DNA of 64,000 nucleotides from positions 522,466,959 to 522,530,958 of the forward strand of contig CM057350.1 of assembly GCA_030015575.1 (NCBI GenBank), written 5' to 3'. The DNA comes from Agapanthus africanus (Eukaryota; Streptophyta; Magnoliopsida; Asparagales; Amaryllidaceae). The notes under the pieces are model-generated. The model ran no database searches. It saw nothing but the letters and a program-made list of their open reading frames with translations, and was not told where the DNA came from. This document shows, piece by piece, positions 9,817 through 21,253 of the stretch (positions are counted from its first letter, which is position 1; every line of letters begins with the position of its first letter). The translations under genes and the position numbers were made by a program.

Positions 9817-10537
9817 CGCTCTGAAAAACAGAGCGCCGTTGGATTAAAGATCCATTGGTGATTAAAAATCACCAATCTACAGAGAAATTCTGTGCAAGGA
9901 AATATCTTCCTAAATTTGTTAAAAACGACAAAAGAAATATCTTCTCTAAAATAGAATTCCTTGGATTAAAAAATACAGCGGTGAATAAAATTCACCAAGT
10001 GATAAAAAAGATTATGTTGGTTGATTAGAAAATCAATTAAAAATTTTCAACAAGAGATTTGCTAAACAAATTGATTCCCTTCTTTCTCCTATAAATAAGA
10101 GCAAAGAAACAAACAAAAGGGGAGGAGGAGAGACACAAAAAAGAGAAGAGAAGAGAAAAAAAAAAGAGAGAAACCCTTCGTAAGCTTAAAAGAAAAGAGA
10201 ATTTAATTCTCCAGAGAGAAAAAGAGAAAAAGAAACTCTAGATAAGAGAAGGAACAAAATACAGAGAATATCTCATCTCTTTTTCACCTCCATAATAGTT
10301 TAACTCTTTCAAAAAGAACTTAGTTCTTCCTCTGGTTAAGATCTGCAGAAGCAGATCTCCCCACAAGTTGAGAATTTAATTCTCATCGGGGAGATTTCGC
10401 CATGCAGATCCAAAACCTAGAGAGAGATCTAAGTTCAGAGAATTTAATTCTCCCAAAAAGTATATAGGAATTTAATTCCTTTGATGAAACAAGGGTTTAA
10501 CCCTTCATATGAGAACTTAGTTGAGAATTTAATTCTC
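9817..10537. repeat. Array of small hairpins and palindromes in the B LTR
   Basis: Perfect stems include CGCTCTG 9817-9823 with CAGAGCG 9829-9835; ATTGGTGATT 9854-9863 with AATCACCAAT 9867-9876; GGTGAAT 9980-9986 with ATTCACC 9990-9996; TTGATT 10021-10026 with AATCAA 10031-10036; GAGAATTTAATTCTC at 10197, 10370, 10438 and 10523; AGGAATTTAATTCCT at 10466; AAGGGTTTAACCCTT at 10491; AAGAACTTAGTTCTT at 10314; AGATCTGC 10339-10346 with GCAGATCT 10351-10358. Confidence 0.85.
10090..10097 (+). promoter_or_regulatory. Candidate TATA box of element B
   Basis: TATAAATA followed by a purine-rich transcribed-looking leader, between the two CACGTG clusters. A start site about 30 bp downstream would be near 10125. 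Predicted from sequence only. Confidence 0.5.
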
Positions 10538-10688
10538 ATCAAGGAAATTCTGTCATATAGATCCCAAACCTAAGAGAAAAACTAAGTCTTAAGGATACAA
10601 TTCTTATAAAACAATGGGCTTGAAAGCCTCGAAACTCAGGATCTCCATGCATGTAAGAGGATTGGCATCCAACATGATAACTGCAGAT

Positions 10689-11019
10689 CACGTGCTCCCA
10701 CGTGAGCGCCTGTGATGAATAAAAGAGAATAAATGAAATTGACTCACGTGATCACGTGTAACCTCATAGTATTGCTTAGCACTTACAAAGCAAAAAGGAA
10801 TAAATCAAAGGTTGTTTCTATTTTTGAGGTTCCTCACGTGCTCCCATGTGACCCAATAGCACTTAACGCTTAGAAAAGAACAAAAGAATAAACCCGTAGA
10901 GGCAGCACCTCAAATTCTTGAAGTCCAATATTAGTTCAAGCGCCTCACGTGACCCCACGTGAGCGCCTCTGAATTTTAGCATTTAACACCATTTTGTACA
11001 CATCACATGGGAGCACGTG
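10689..11019. promoter_or_regulatory. Second cluster of eight CACGTG boxes
   Basis: CACGTG at 10689, 10699, 10745, 10753, 10835, 10946, 10956 and 11014, again mostly as pairs spaced 2-4 bases. A one-base variant, CATGTG, completes the pair at 10845. This cluster is downstream of the TATA box. Confidence 0.7.
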
Positions 11020-11388
11020 AGCGCTGAATAAACATGTTAGTGTTGAACACTATGATGGGCTAACATTATCCAGAATCAGATCAAATATTCCAAGGACCAT
11101 CAATTGAGCCCTTCATGCTCGGGGTTTCCAAAGCCGATCTCAAGACAGCTAATAAGCACCCAACAAATGACATCAAAACTGATGTTCATCCTGCTTCCCA
11201 AAATCGGGACATTGGTTCAAGGGTACATCTCTTCATACCTCTGATACATGTTGTTGTAAACCTTCAACGTCTTTAGAGAGATGGAGGGTCACAATAACCA
11301 ATAACTATTGATGCATCCCCAAACTGGTTAAACCAGAACCCCATGGACTATGAGGTCCTTAAACTCATGGACTATGATTTTCTTAAAC

Positions 11389-14320
11389 TGTAATTCCCAG
11401 TCCTTATAAATAATTAGCGTATTTTAATAAATAACGTCTTCAGATACTTTCCCAAATTTCCTACAAATTTCCCATAAATTTCCCGTATATTTTTCCTAAA
11501 TTTAATCCAGATTTATTCCGATCTAAATATGTATATGTGTATAATTTTTAGTTAAACTAATTTATTATACTCCTAACCTAAAACTAATCCTATTACTTAA
11601 ATCCCTTTTATTTTTTCCTTTTTTATTTTCTTTTCCTACCCAGCCCAAGCCCAAACCCTCACTCCCCTTCTCTTTTATTATTTCCCTTTTCCTTTTCTCA
11701 TTTTTCCCGAGCCCAGCACCCCTCCCCTTTCCCTTTATTTTTCCTTTTTTCTTTTATTTCTGGCCCATCTCCCTTCCCAAATTTCTTTACTTCCCCGGCC
11801 CACAAATCACCCTCCTCACCCGCACCGACCCGACCCGCTACCACACCCCCACGTCTCCATCCTCGCTCGTTCCCGCTCTTTTTCCCCCTCGCGATGCGGT
11901 CGTTCCCCACGCTCCCACCTCCCTCATGCCCACGAAACGCACGCGTTCCCTCCCATGACCTGCTCCCCTCAACGGCTCCCTCCTCCTTCTCACGCCTCTC
12001 CTTCTTCTCCCTCCCTCTGCAACATCTCTTTCTCTCTTCCTCTTCTCCCACCGCCGTCTCCCCCTCTTTCCCTACGCAAGAACCCCAGCGCCGACGTCCA
12101 CTCCACCCTACCGCCTTCATCGCTGGTACAACCATCATCGCCTTCGTGACCATAGATTGTCGTCAGGAAAGTTTAATACTTGCTTCATGCTAATTTTATA
12201 TATTACAATTCAAGTTACCAATAATTTCCGCATATACTTTTCATGTGAATCATTATGATTCAAGTGTTCGATGCAAAACCCGAATGGAAGACCCCGTGAA
12301 ATTGACGACAACAAATAACATGTGATGGCCCGAGTTACAATGAATGTCCCTTAAGACTTTGGTTACGATACGATGTCGTTTGCTCATGTAAAATGATGTC
12401 CCGATTTCTGTCGTAAAACCTGAAAACTTTCGTACATGCTAAACTGTAAAATTTATATTAAATTATGTACAAATCGAATTTTAGCGTTCCATGGCTCGTA
12501 TCGAAGATAACTTATTAACCTACAGTATTCTATAGTTGTTCACTGGATTTTAGCAAACTATGATAGAGATAATTGTGGAGGATTACGATTCTGGACTGCA
12601 GTCCAGAATGGAAATCCCGGTTAACCCCTGTTTCTAAACCCCTGTATTTTCCTGTTCAAATATGAGAATGCACGGAACCCTATATCGTTACGTATAAAAT
12701 TGAGTTAGCTTTCTTACTCCACTGGTCTCACTGGATTTCTCAACTGTTTGATATTTTAAACTCATTTTATAATGTCGATACGTTTTGCTGAATTCTGTAG
12801 AGGCAGATTTTACACATAGAACATAACCTGTCCGTTATTCCCTGTCGACGTAGTATATTACTGATCCTCTAATTGAGGTGGAAACCTAACCAATAACCTT
12901 AAATATTTTTCAACTATAGCGTTGCCTAGTTGCGATCCCAACTGGGATTAAAATGTGTTACGACATAGACTTCCGATTCTGAAACCGGATTTCCAGCCGT
13001 GAACACTTAAATTGAAATGGTCATAACTAGCAAACCTGAAACCCGATTGGCGCGAAACCAATTTTGATGGATATATAATTCAATATACTGTTTACCCCTT
13101 TTACATTGTTTCACTTAATTCTACACGCATGACTTATAGTGGTAGGACACTGACTGATGGTATTCCATTCATATAGTAACTGTTGTATTCTCATCATATC
13201 GTGTAGAAGTCATCGCATCGGTAACCTAGTGATCATGTGCATTAACCAGTGTTAGGTTTTAGTGTTTGATTGTGGCAAGTACGTTAGTGTGTAAGCATGA
13301 ATGGATAAGTGAAAGTGACACGTACTTGTGCACAATCAGTGGACCATATTGATTTATTACATTGTCGACGTCTATGGGACGTGTATAAGTGTGACTATAA
13401 TTAGTATGGGACGATTATGAGAGCACTTATGTGGGTGTCATAGATAAGGCACCAAACACTGTCCATTTGTCTTGGGTATCAGTCGAAACATGCTTGATGG
13501 AGATCCTGTCTCCAGTTCTCGCGTAGACCCGTCATGGACCGACTGGTATTTGAGTTTATGGTTGGCGTTTGATGTAGACCACGGGGTGTGGGGTAGTTTG
13601 AGTGTGAGTTCAACAGAATCTCGGGAGTCCCATTGCCGGCACATACATCGACTCTGGAGATATATGGGGATATTACTGATTATTAGCGAGCGACTCGGGC
13701 CCGTGTTCCCTTGTCCTTGGGTCCTACCCTTGGGTGGGGGATACCCACGAGTGGTTGACTCTCACACTTGGACTGACGATAGGCTTAGCGACCTGTACAG
13801 TGAGACTTAGAGACTGATAGGGTTAATGACATGGACACGCATGGCTTACTGATTCAACATACCTGCCATACTGTTTACTGCTTTACTGTTTACCTGCATT
13901 AGCTACCTCATATTCGCGTCATTATTCCATGATTACTCTTTCATATTCATAATTATTGTACGAGTTACCATTTGTATCTATATGTATATATTGCTATTGT
14001 GTCGCTCTGACGACCTACGTATGCATGCTCGGAGTGAGAAGTGGATTTAGCTTGGACCAGGACTTGACGTACCTCGAGGATATCGCGGACATCTTGATCA
14101 GTGACCCAGAGCTATACTCTCTTGATCTCCATCTGGTTAGTTCTTTTATATTTGTTTTGATTTAGTGACTGCATTTCTCATTACCTGCGCATTGATCACA
14201 GATTACCACGTAAAGCTAGAAGCCGAAGTGTGACTACGGCAGGATATTTCCTTGACCGTAGGAGCACGGCTGGCCTTGTCAACCTCTCGTATTCCGTATT
14301 TTGGGAAGCGGGGCGTGACA
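11389..14320 (+). mobile_element. Solo LTR C (Ty3/gypsy-like), TSD TAAAC
   Basis: Begins TGTAATTCCC and ends GGGGCGTGACA, with TAAAC at 11384-11388 and again at 14321-14325. The interrupted B sequence continues across it. The 2932-bp unit has no internal region, so it is a solo LTR left by LTR-LTR recombination. TGTAA...GTGACA ends resemble those of D and E. The stretch 11590-12100 is strongly pyrimidine-rich, and apparent open frames there (for example 11894-12193) are low-complexity. The rest shows nothing coding. Confidence 0.92.
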
Positions 14321-14640
14321 TAAACTTTATAGACTATAAGGTCCTTAAACTCATAGACCGTGATGTCTTTAAACTTTACAGACTATGATGTCTCTAAACT
14401 GACATGGACTATGATATCTTTAAACCCACAGGACCGCGATGCCCCTAAACTAAAACAATAGAGTCCAAATGCTCTTTTATTGGATCTAAATGATCCCAAA
14501 ACCCTGTTAAGTAGATCTTAGTCTAAAAATTGGACTAACGTATCCTTAACAAACGTTTAAGTTGATCTTAATCTCAATGACATTAACAATCCTTAAACCC
14601 ACTGGACCGCAACGTCCCTAAACTAAGATAATAGAGCCCA
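14321..14640. repeat. Tandem repeat of about 30 bp with GAC/GTC hairpins
   Basis: Units like AGACTATGATGTCTCTAAACT follow one another here and before the C insertion (11341-11388). Each has a 4-bp stem and 6-nt loop: GGAC 11345 with GTCC 11355, AGAC 14355 with GTCT 14365, AGAC 14380 with GTCT 14390, GGAC 14604 with GTCC 14614. A second, longer repeat (TAGATCTTAGTCTAAAAATT, near 14512 and 14690) overlaps it. Confidence 0.75.
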
Positions 14641-14929
14641 AATTCCCTGTCGTTGGATTTAAATGATTCCAACCCCCCCTCGTTGAATAGATCTTAGTCT
14701 AAAAATTAGACTAACGTATCCTTAACAACATTTAAGTTGATCTTGATCTCAATGAGATTAACGAGCCTTAAACCCAAACCAAACCCAAATCTAAGAAAAT
14801 ACGGATTTGGACTAATCCACGCCCTACGGGCGACAACATAAATTAGTCTCCGTATACAATCCACGGGCAACCCAAAACAAAACAAACACACACGACATGA
14901 AGTGACCATCTAGAAAAGGAGAAAGTGGT

Positions 14930-15019
14930 TACCGCGATGCGGTAGCGTAATTAACTGCAGGGGCTTGCGCCTATAGGGAAGAGCGTCCCCACAATCAAAA
15001 AACCCCTCACAATGAGGGG
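14930..15019. other. Two strong hairpins at the 3' end of the B LTR
   Basis: TACCGC 14930-14935, loop GAT, pairs with GCGGTA 14939-14944. CCCCTC 15003-15008, loop ACAAT, pairs with GAGGGG 15014-15019. They lie 170-260 bp before the primer site and may be U5 RNA structure. Confidence 0.55.
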
Positions 15020-15196
15020 GAATCTGACGAAGTCTGCTACATTGGCCGCATCCGTCTAAACCTTCGATACATGGTGTTATAAATCAACTTGGTATCTTCG
15101 GAGAGGTGGACGGATAAAACCAAATAGCATCTGCTCCCAAATTCAGGCAACACGACCTACGCGGTTCCGTCTCTGTATTCAGCGGCGAACAGATTC

Positions 15197-15215
15197 TGGC
15201 ACGCCCGGTGGGACC
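15197..15215 (+). other. Primer binding site of element B
   Basis: TGGCACGCCCGGTGGGACC lies five bases after the LTR end GAACA. TGG at the start and this position fit a tRNA 3'-end complement. This sequence type is familiar from Tat-clade elements. The tRNA species is not assigned. Confidence 0.7.
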
Positions 15216-15242
15216 TTTTCCTCTTTCCACTCCACACTTCGT

Positions 15243-17468
15243 GTGTCGTGTTTTGTGAACGAATCACGGTTTACTATGGTTGCCCCTGGATTCAAGGTAC
15301 TAAGATTTGGTATCTTGCTATGTGCAGAAAACAGAAGATCAATGGCTTTCAACTGCACCAACTGCAACAACGGCAATAACTCCCACTCTGTCCTTGCTAG
15401 AAGAGTGACCTATGGGCCTCAAGAGGCCTCCGTTTTCACGATGCTAGTGGAACAGGTGACGCAAGCCACCACTAGGCTGTTCTTTAGGACCATGCTCCCG
15501 CCCATGAGCTTCAACACTCCACTGCCGTCGCAAGAAGCTCCGAAGAAGTCGGTCCTTGATCGGCTTGAAACTACCGCGACCCCTCTCAACGGGTCACCCA
15601 AATCCAATGCCTCAGTCTTCAATAGACTGGGCCAAAACTCCAATGGGCCCGTGAAGAAGCCCGCGATACCTGAGGGGGTTATCCCAAAACGGATAGCCGT
15701 CCCTGTTCCAACAAACGAAATCATCAGAGAGGCTTCTCCTGCTAAGGTATCGGTCTTCTCTAGACTGTCCACTCCAACTCCCATTTCAGGTGAAGTCACC
15801 AAGGCTGCTTCCCCTGCTCGAAAGTCTGCTTTCGACAGGTTGGCCATCCCCACTCAACGGACGTCGGTTTTCAGTAGGCTGGCACCAACAGCAACCCTTC
15901 ACCAGGACAGGGGGCATGAGAGAGCCACCCCCATAACTGAGCCAATACCATCTGCAAGACATGCTCGACGTCGCCACTGGCGCCGAGTGAGGAAGGCTGA
16001 GGGCAGTTCCCCTTCTAGACTTACTCCGCCAGCTCCAACGGTGGAAGTAGATGTTGCTGTTCCTACTGGGAACAGTTTTGAACCACTTAGGAGGGTGCGC
16101 AAAAATTCTCCGACCGCCATGCTAAAAAGATCTCCTCCGCCTGTGGAGGAAGTTACAAAGGCGAAGCTAGAGCAACCCCCTCAGCGGCAGTCCTCTAAAA
16201 TTCACAAGGTCTGGCGACAGGTCCAAGACTCGGTGATCAATCAAGACTACTCCTGCCGACCGAAGAAGATGAAGGTTCGACAAGAGAAGGACCACCCTGT
16301 TATACCACAAAAGGTGTCGTCTACTTGGGTACCCGCTGCAACAGCCCCCTCAACTTCGACCGTCCATAAAAGGAGAAGGCCGGAGAAAATCCCCGTGTCT
16401 GCGACGAATCTCAAAGGCACTGAAACTAAACGCCCCAAGTATGGGGGCATGGTGGTGCACACTGTTTATATGGCATCCGGGAAAGAGGATAGCCGTATAT
16501 TCAGGGGCTATTGACCACTCACCCGATCAGTGACAAAGGCTCAGGATCAACAACAGCAAAAGCTCCAAGAGATGCTGACAACCATGGCCGCACTCACTAG
16601 GCGAAAAGAAAGCCCGGAAATATCGTCAGAGCAGCGTCAGGAACAGGAAAATGATGCTGAATTCCTCCGAAGAATGCTCGAGAGGAAAGACAAAGAGGCC
16701 GCGGAACAGGAGGCCAACATAAAACAAATGGCGCTTTTATTCCAAGATATGGTCGGAATGATAATACAGCCGGATCCTCCAGCTGAAGACCCTCCGGTTG
16801 TCCTTGAAGACGACAGAGGGGAGATATCAAACCCTCTTCCTGCTTGTTCAGCAGCCAAGGAGGAGACCATCTCCAAAGCGGCCCTTGACGACTATTTAGC
16901 TCAACAGATACGAGCTCATCAGGCGAGGAAAGCGGCTGGCCAAATTGTCAAGACTAGACAACCCTATCCGGGTTGGTACGACCAAATAAAGTACCCGCCA
17001 AGATACACGATCCCTAAGTTCCACGTGTATAAAGGGACGGGTAATCCACATCAGCACGTTGCTCAATTCAGAGCCCTGTGCGGTAATACTGGGGGTGACG
17101 ACAAACTGCTGCTTCGTCGGTTTGTTGGCAGCTTGTCGGAGACAGCGTTTGAATGGTACTCTGAGCTCCCGAATGACTCCGTTAAGATATTTGCAGAAAT
17201 GGAGCTACTGTTCACACAAAGGTTCGCAAGCGCCAGAGAATGCACCCCAATCACGGCATTAATCAATGCCGGGGTGAAGCCGGGAGAAACATGGGTTCAC
17301 AATGCAATCCGGTGGCAGAACCTATGGTCAAAATGCGAGCAACGCATCGAAGAAGCTCCTGCAGTAGGCATGTTCGTGGATACCCTTGATCCGCAGGCGA
17401 CCATATCCCAGTTCATGATGTTTTTCAAGCCGACTACCTTCCAGGCCTTGATTGACAAGCTGGCCTAG
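15243..17468 (+). pseudogene. Element B gag, N-terminal and capsid part
   Basis: One frame from ATG 15243 to 17468 with a single TGA at 16512-16514, probably a former CGA. The first 423 codons are basic and disordered-looking and contain five copies of a Ser-Val-Phe-x-Arg-Leu-like motif (15549, 15612, 15750, 15825, 15864). After the stop come a Gln/Glu-rich coiled-coil-like stretch (16550-16740) and the retrotransposon gag capsid domain with YPPRYTIPKFHVYKGTGNPH, then FVGSLSETAFEWYSELPN and ELLFTQRF. It packages element RNA into particles. It opens 28 bp after the primer site. ATG 15276 is another possible start. A TAG (17466-17468) ends the frame, but similarity continues in the same frame. 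Confidence 0.85.
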
Positions 17469-18821
17469 ATGGATCAAATGGGCCATAGACCGTCTTCCTA
17501 AAAAATGGAGCCTCGAAACGAAAAGGGGAAAGGGAAAGCGACCTTCGTCGCCAATGCTCAGCAGCATCCCAGCGGCCCAAAACCAGCTGATCGCCAAAAT
17601 GATAGACAACGATTCTTCAACGAGAAGCTAAAACACCCTTATTCGTTTTCCCGGGATAAAACGAGGAGACTGTTCGAGCTGGCGGTGCGCAACAGGCTCA
17701 TCAATCTGCCAGATCCAAGACGTCCACTGCAGCCCGGCGACTCCAACAATCATAATTACTGCCCCTACCACTGAGCAGTAGGCCATCCAATCGAAAATTG
17801 CTTCGTCTTCAAAGGCTAGATTGAGGGCCAATACCAACAGGGCAAATTCGCGCTGTCTGAGAATTGGATGGTAAGCCCGCCCCAGCCACACGCTCCTAAA
17901 AAGGTGGACACGCCGGGGGCATCGTGCTCTTTTATAGAAGAAGCTCCATGGGAGGTCGCTCTTTCAGCCAAAACGAAAAGAATGCTGAAAGATCTTCAAG
18001 CATGTCCGGCGATTAGGTGGATGAGCCCGCTGGAGCCTGAGATTATTGAGGGGATGCTGAAGCCACGCCCAACGCTAAAAGTTGGTGAAGGTGGACAAAA
18101 CATTCAGGCCAAGCCTCCAAAGTCTTTAAAGAAAAAGAAGAAGGCCAAGAAACCCGTCCGACCCGAAGACAGCCATATAGGTCTGCAGAAATACATTGAT
18201 GCGCTGGAAGAATATAACCAGAAGGCACGGACTCCAATCACGTTGGATGAATTCTTTAAGCATGTTCTTGAGAATGAAGCCGATGATGCTGATGAAGGAG
18301 ATAATTCTTCAGAAGAGCCCGAGGATTATGTGGCAAGCTGCCACATGATCTCCCACTCATCAATAAATGGCAAAGAAGCTCCCGATGCAGAGAAACTGGG
18401 GGCAAATCCAGAACCGGAATCAAAATCCATAGAGCCATCGGACAAATTGATTGACAGACCGCTGAGCGAAACTCTTCAGAAAAGCAAATCTGACCGAGAG
18501 CGTGAAACGGCCATATATGAAAGGGCCAAATGTTGGCGTCGCGTTGAAGAAGCTTCAGTATTGAGAAGTCATAAAGTACCCCAACCGGATAGAAGTACTT
18601 CTGCCACCAGCAAAAGCAAGTTTAAGACAAGGAAGCAGTTCGCCAAATCCCTGTCGATGGGAATGAAGTTGCCACCTTTCAAAGAAAACACTTCAGAAAA
18701 TACATTCCCCGACGAACTAGATGCACATCCAAACTACTGTTTATACCATCGGAGGATCATACACCCTGTCAAGGAATGCATGGCCTTTAAAAATTGGTGG
18801 CGGGGATACGTTGCTCATTGA
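17469..18821 (+). pseudogene. Element B gag, two zinc-knuckle modules
   Basis: Same frame as the capsid part, broken by TAG, TAA, TGA and TAG before 17870, then open from 17868 to 18821. Module 1 has KHPYSFSRDKTRRLFELAV and YCPYH.AVGHPIENC (17760-17801; the dot is a TGA where related modules have Arg). Module 2 has LQKYIDALEEYNQKARTPI, DYVASCHMISHS, KSLSMGMKLPPFKEN and YCLYHRRIIHPVKEC (18738-18779). Both knuckles have Cys-x2-His-x4-His-x4-Cys with identical spacing. A basic Lys-rich tract (18125-18160) lies between them. The likely role is nucleic-acid binding by Gag. Confidence 0.8.
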
Positions 18822-18836
18822 CAGCATTTCAAGCGG

Positions 18837-19713
18837 ATGAGACGCCAAACTCGTCGGGAACAAAGAAGCGCGACCGATGAGCACAAAAGAACCGCCGGTA
18901 ACTGTCACATGGTTGATTCCGGGGGATCGCAAGTTCTTACCTTCGGGAGTGATTCTGATGAAGAAATAGCTCTCGGCCCTCTCTTCAAGGAATCCATCTC
19001 CGAAACAGAAGAGATGAAGACCTGCGAGAACATTCAGCTGCGCAATCGCACGTTACCCGAAAAGAATCTCGGACCCACAAACAAGGGATCAAACAAAAAA
19101 GATAAGGGGAAAGAAAAAGTCCTGAAGATATCGCCCTCAATGACCGAGTCGTCGAAGAGCTGGCAGCCAAGGACCCGCCCAAGAAAAACAAGGTCGATTA
19201 CAGCGTTCTGGCACACCTGAGGAAGATACCCCCGCAACTAAGCATTCTCATTGCCTTTTTGCTATCTAAAGAGGCGAGAGATTCTATAATCAAGGCATTA
19301 CAAGAGCCCGAACGTTTTTAAGCTTTCCTTGTTGCAGAAAAGATGAAGGACGAGCTGAAAGAAGTGCATACTGCTAACATCTCTTTCGGCAACGAAGATC
19401 TCCTCCTCGGAACATGTGAGCACAACCGTCCCTTGTATTCACCGGATACTGCCATGACATCAAGATAGGGAAGATCCTGGTCGACAATGGGTCCTCCGTC
19501 AACCTTCTCAATCTAAGAGTGTTGAAGGAGATTTGCATGAGCGTTCGACACCTCGCTCGGGATAAAATCACCATCTCCGGGTTCGACTCCCAGTCATCAT
19601 GGACGATCGGGTCTGTGATACTGACGCTACGCTTTAGGCTGCTCATCTCTGACATCAAGTTTCACGTCATTGACGCCAAGACTTGCTACAACGCTTTGCT
19701 CGGCAGGCCTTAG
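18837..19713 (+). pseudogene. Element B aspartic protease and its upstream linker
   Basis: The frame starts in the acidic linker NCHMVDSGGSQVLTFGSDSDEE, which matches A 8750-8640, then shifts by one base near 19115 and again near 19440. The protease itself reads GKILVDNGSSVNLLNLRVL (Asp codon 19483-19485) and ends with FHVIDAKTCYNALLGRP. The active-site Asp-x-Gly-Ser is kept, unlike in A. It would process the polyprotein. Two frameshifts prevent expression. Confidence 0.8.
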
Positions 19714-20349
19714 TTACACGAGTACAACATCATCCCTTCTACACAGCATCAGTGTATGAAGTAGTTCAAAGATGGTCTTGAGTATACCGTGACAGGGGAA
19801 CTGAACCCATTTTCCATAAATGAAGTCCGAAAGTACGAGGATGCAAAGTATTTCCTACCAGACTTTGAAGACACGGAAAGATGCCGTAAGCCGGAGAATA
19901 AGCAGAAAGCTATCACCACTATTCCGGTCTTTGGGAGCGATACCGAAGAGGAAGAAGAGATAGTTTATTCAGGGCCACCCTAATGCAACAAGAAGAGACC
20001 ATCTACCCCTATTCTGGTCTTTGTTAGCGACTCTGAAGACGAAGTTAACGCAGTGTTCTCGGTCCGGCCATCGATACAGAACCTCACTAGAGAAGATCAA
20101 AGCATGCAAATCGCTATGGTTCCGCGACAGCACTACAGAGAGCTTGATACGCTCGAAACATATAATGTGCAAGAGTTGCAAACATTCTATGTCCCTCCCA
20201 GGCGAAAAGGTGAAAAGGCGATCTTATTGTACAGATCCATGGAGACTAAAGTTGAAAGAGAAGTCTGGCATGGTGCCGATCCTGCACTCGATAGGCTCCA
20301 ACCCATTCGCCTACCCAGGTACTACACAGAGGGATTAAAAAGGTTATAA
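19714..20349 (+). pseudogene. Element B protease-to-spacer linker
   Basis: Continues the protease frame after a TAG. Contains GELNPFSINEVRKYEDAKYF, an acidic run around SDTEEEEEIV, then after a frame break VFSVRPSIQNL and VPPRRKGEKAILLYRSMETK, ending at YYTEGLKRL. I recognise no known domain. The homologous region of A (7330-8067) is more decayed. Confidence 0.6.
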
Positions 20350-21253
20350 AGATGCCAAGGCATAGCTTTCAAACAAATCCCTCGGCAAGCTCAGTTCTAC
20401 AACAGGATTTGGAACGTCCCTGGAACGCAGCGAAAATTACCCACCGGGAAAATGGAAACAATCAGGCTTAGATATGTCCAGTTCAAGAAACGGGAGCAGT
20501 TCCATAGCTGGCATGTCATAAACGACCTTGATGAAGAAGCGGATGCTCTTTTAAAAGAAGCTGACGTCGAACAAAAATGCGGTCCTGCCATAAAAATGCT
20601 GAGTCCGTCATTTGAAGAACAGATGGACAATCTAATAAGGGAAGCAGGTCAAAAGGTTCGGAACGACTACAGTCGCGAAATGGCCATTTATGAGAAAGCC
20701 AAGACGCAACGCCTCTTTCAGCAGGCTACGGAGAACGATAATGCCCTTCACCGTCAGCTCTCCATGCATTCCTCAAGACAAGAAAAATGTCCGACACAGA
20801 GGCAAAAACAAGTTGATGAACAGAAAAAAAGTTCAACAGCGGCAAAACAGATCCAAAAGGCTACACGATCAAGAAAAGGTCAGAAAGAATCCGTCTCTAA
20901 TGAAAAAGATAGACCGAGCATATTCTTTCCCTCGAGAAAAGACAAGGAAAATCTTTGACCTCGTTATGAAAAATTAAATGATGACACTCTCGGAGTCTCG
21001 GCACCCCGATCAAGTAAACGAAGTTCATCACCCAGATTATTGCTCCTATCACCGAGCAATAGGTCATCCTCTTGAAGACTGCTTTACTTTCAAGAATTGA
21101 GTCGAAGACCAATATCAACTCGGCAGGTTCGCTTTATCCAGCAGTTGGAGGGTAACCCCACCACAGAAGCATATTCCAAAACCAACGTGCATAGCGAGGG
21201 TAGAACCAGATCAATATCGGTCTTGGAAACAATCTCATACCTGTCACACGATA
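20350..21253 (+). pseudogene. Element B third zinc-knuckle module before RT
   Basis: Open from 20452 in one frame (LRYVQFKKREQFHSWHVI, AGQKVRNDYSREMAIYEKA), then shifted near 20700-20760 to the frame with RAYSFPREKTRKIFDLVMKN and YCSYHRAIGHPLEDC (21041-21082). Its knuckle spacing equals that of modules 1 and 2, and the helix REMAIYEKA resembles the one in module 2. It looks like a duplicated gag unit placed between protease and RT. Confidence 0.72.

Larger units (their letters stand above)
9451..15191 (+). repeat. Element B 5' LTR (interrupted by solo LTR C)
   Basis: Starts TGTTC at 9451 and ends GAACA at 15187-15191, a perfect 5-bp terminal inverted repeat, followed five bases later by the primer site. 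Without C and its target duplication it is about 2.8 kb. It contains two clusters of paired CACGTG boxes, a TATA box at 10090, a purine-rich stretch (10100-10260), many small palindromes (9817-10537) and a tandem repeat of about 30 bp near its end. The second LTR lies outside the window, so the borders rest on the junction with A, the ends and the primer site. Confidence 0.75.

Noticed and set aside
11894..12193. Pro/Ser-rich open frame and its minus-strand Gly/Glu/Arg-rich partner
   Set aside because: Both come from a pyrimidine-rich stretch of solo LTR C and show no recognisable domain.
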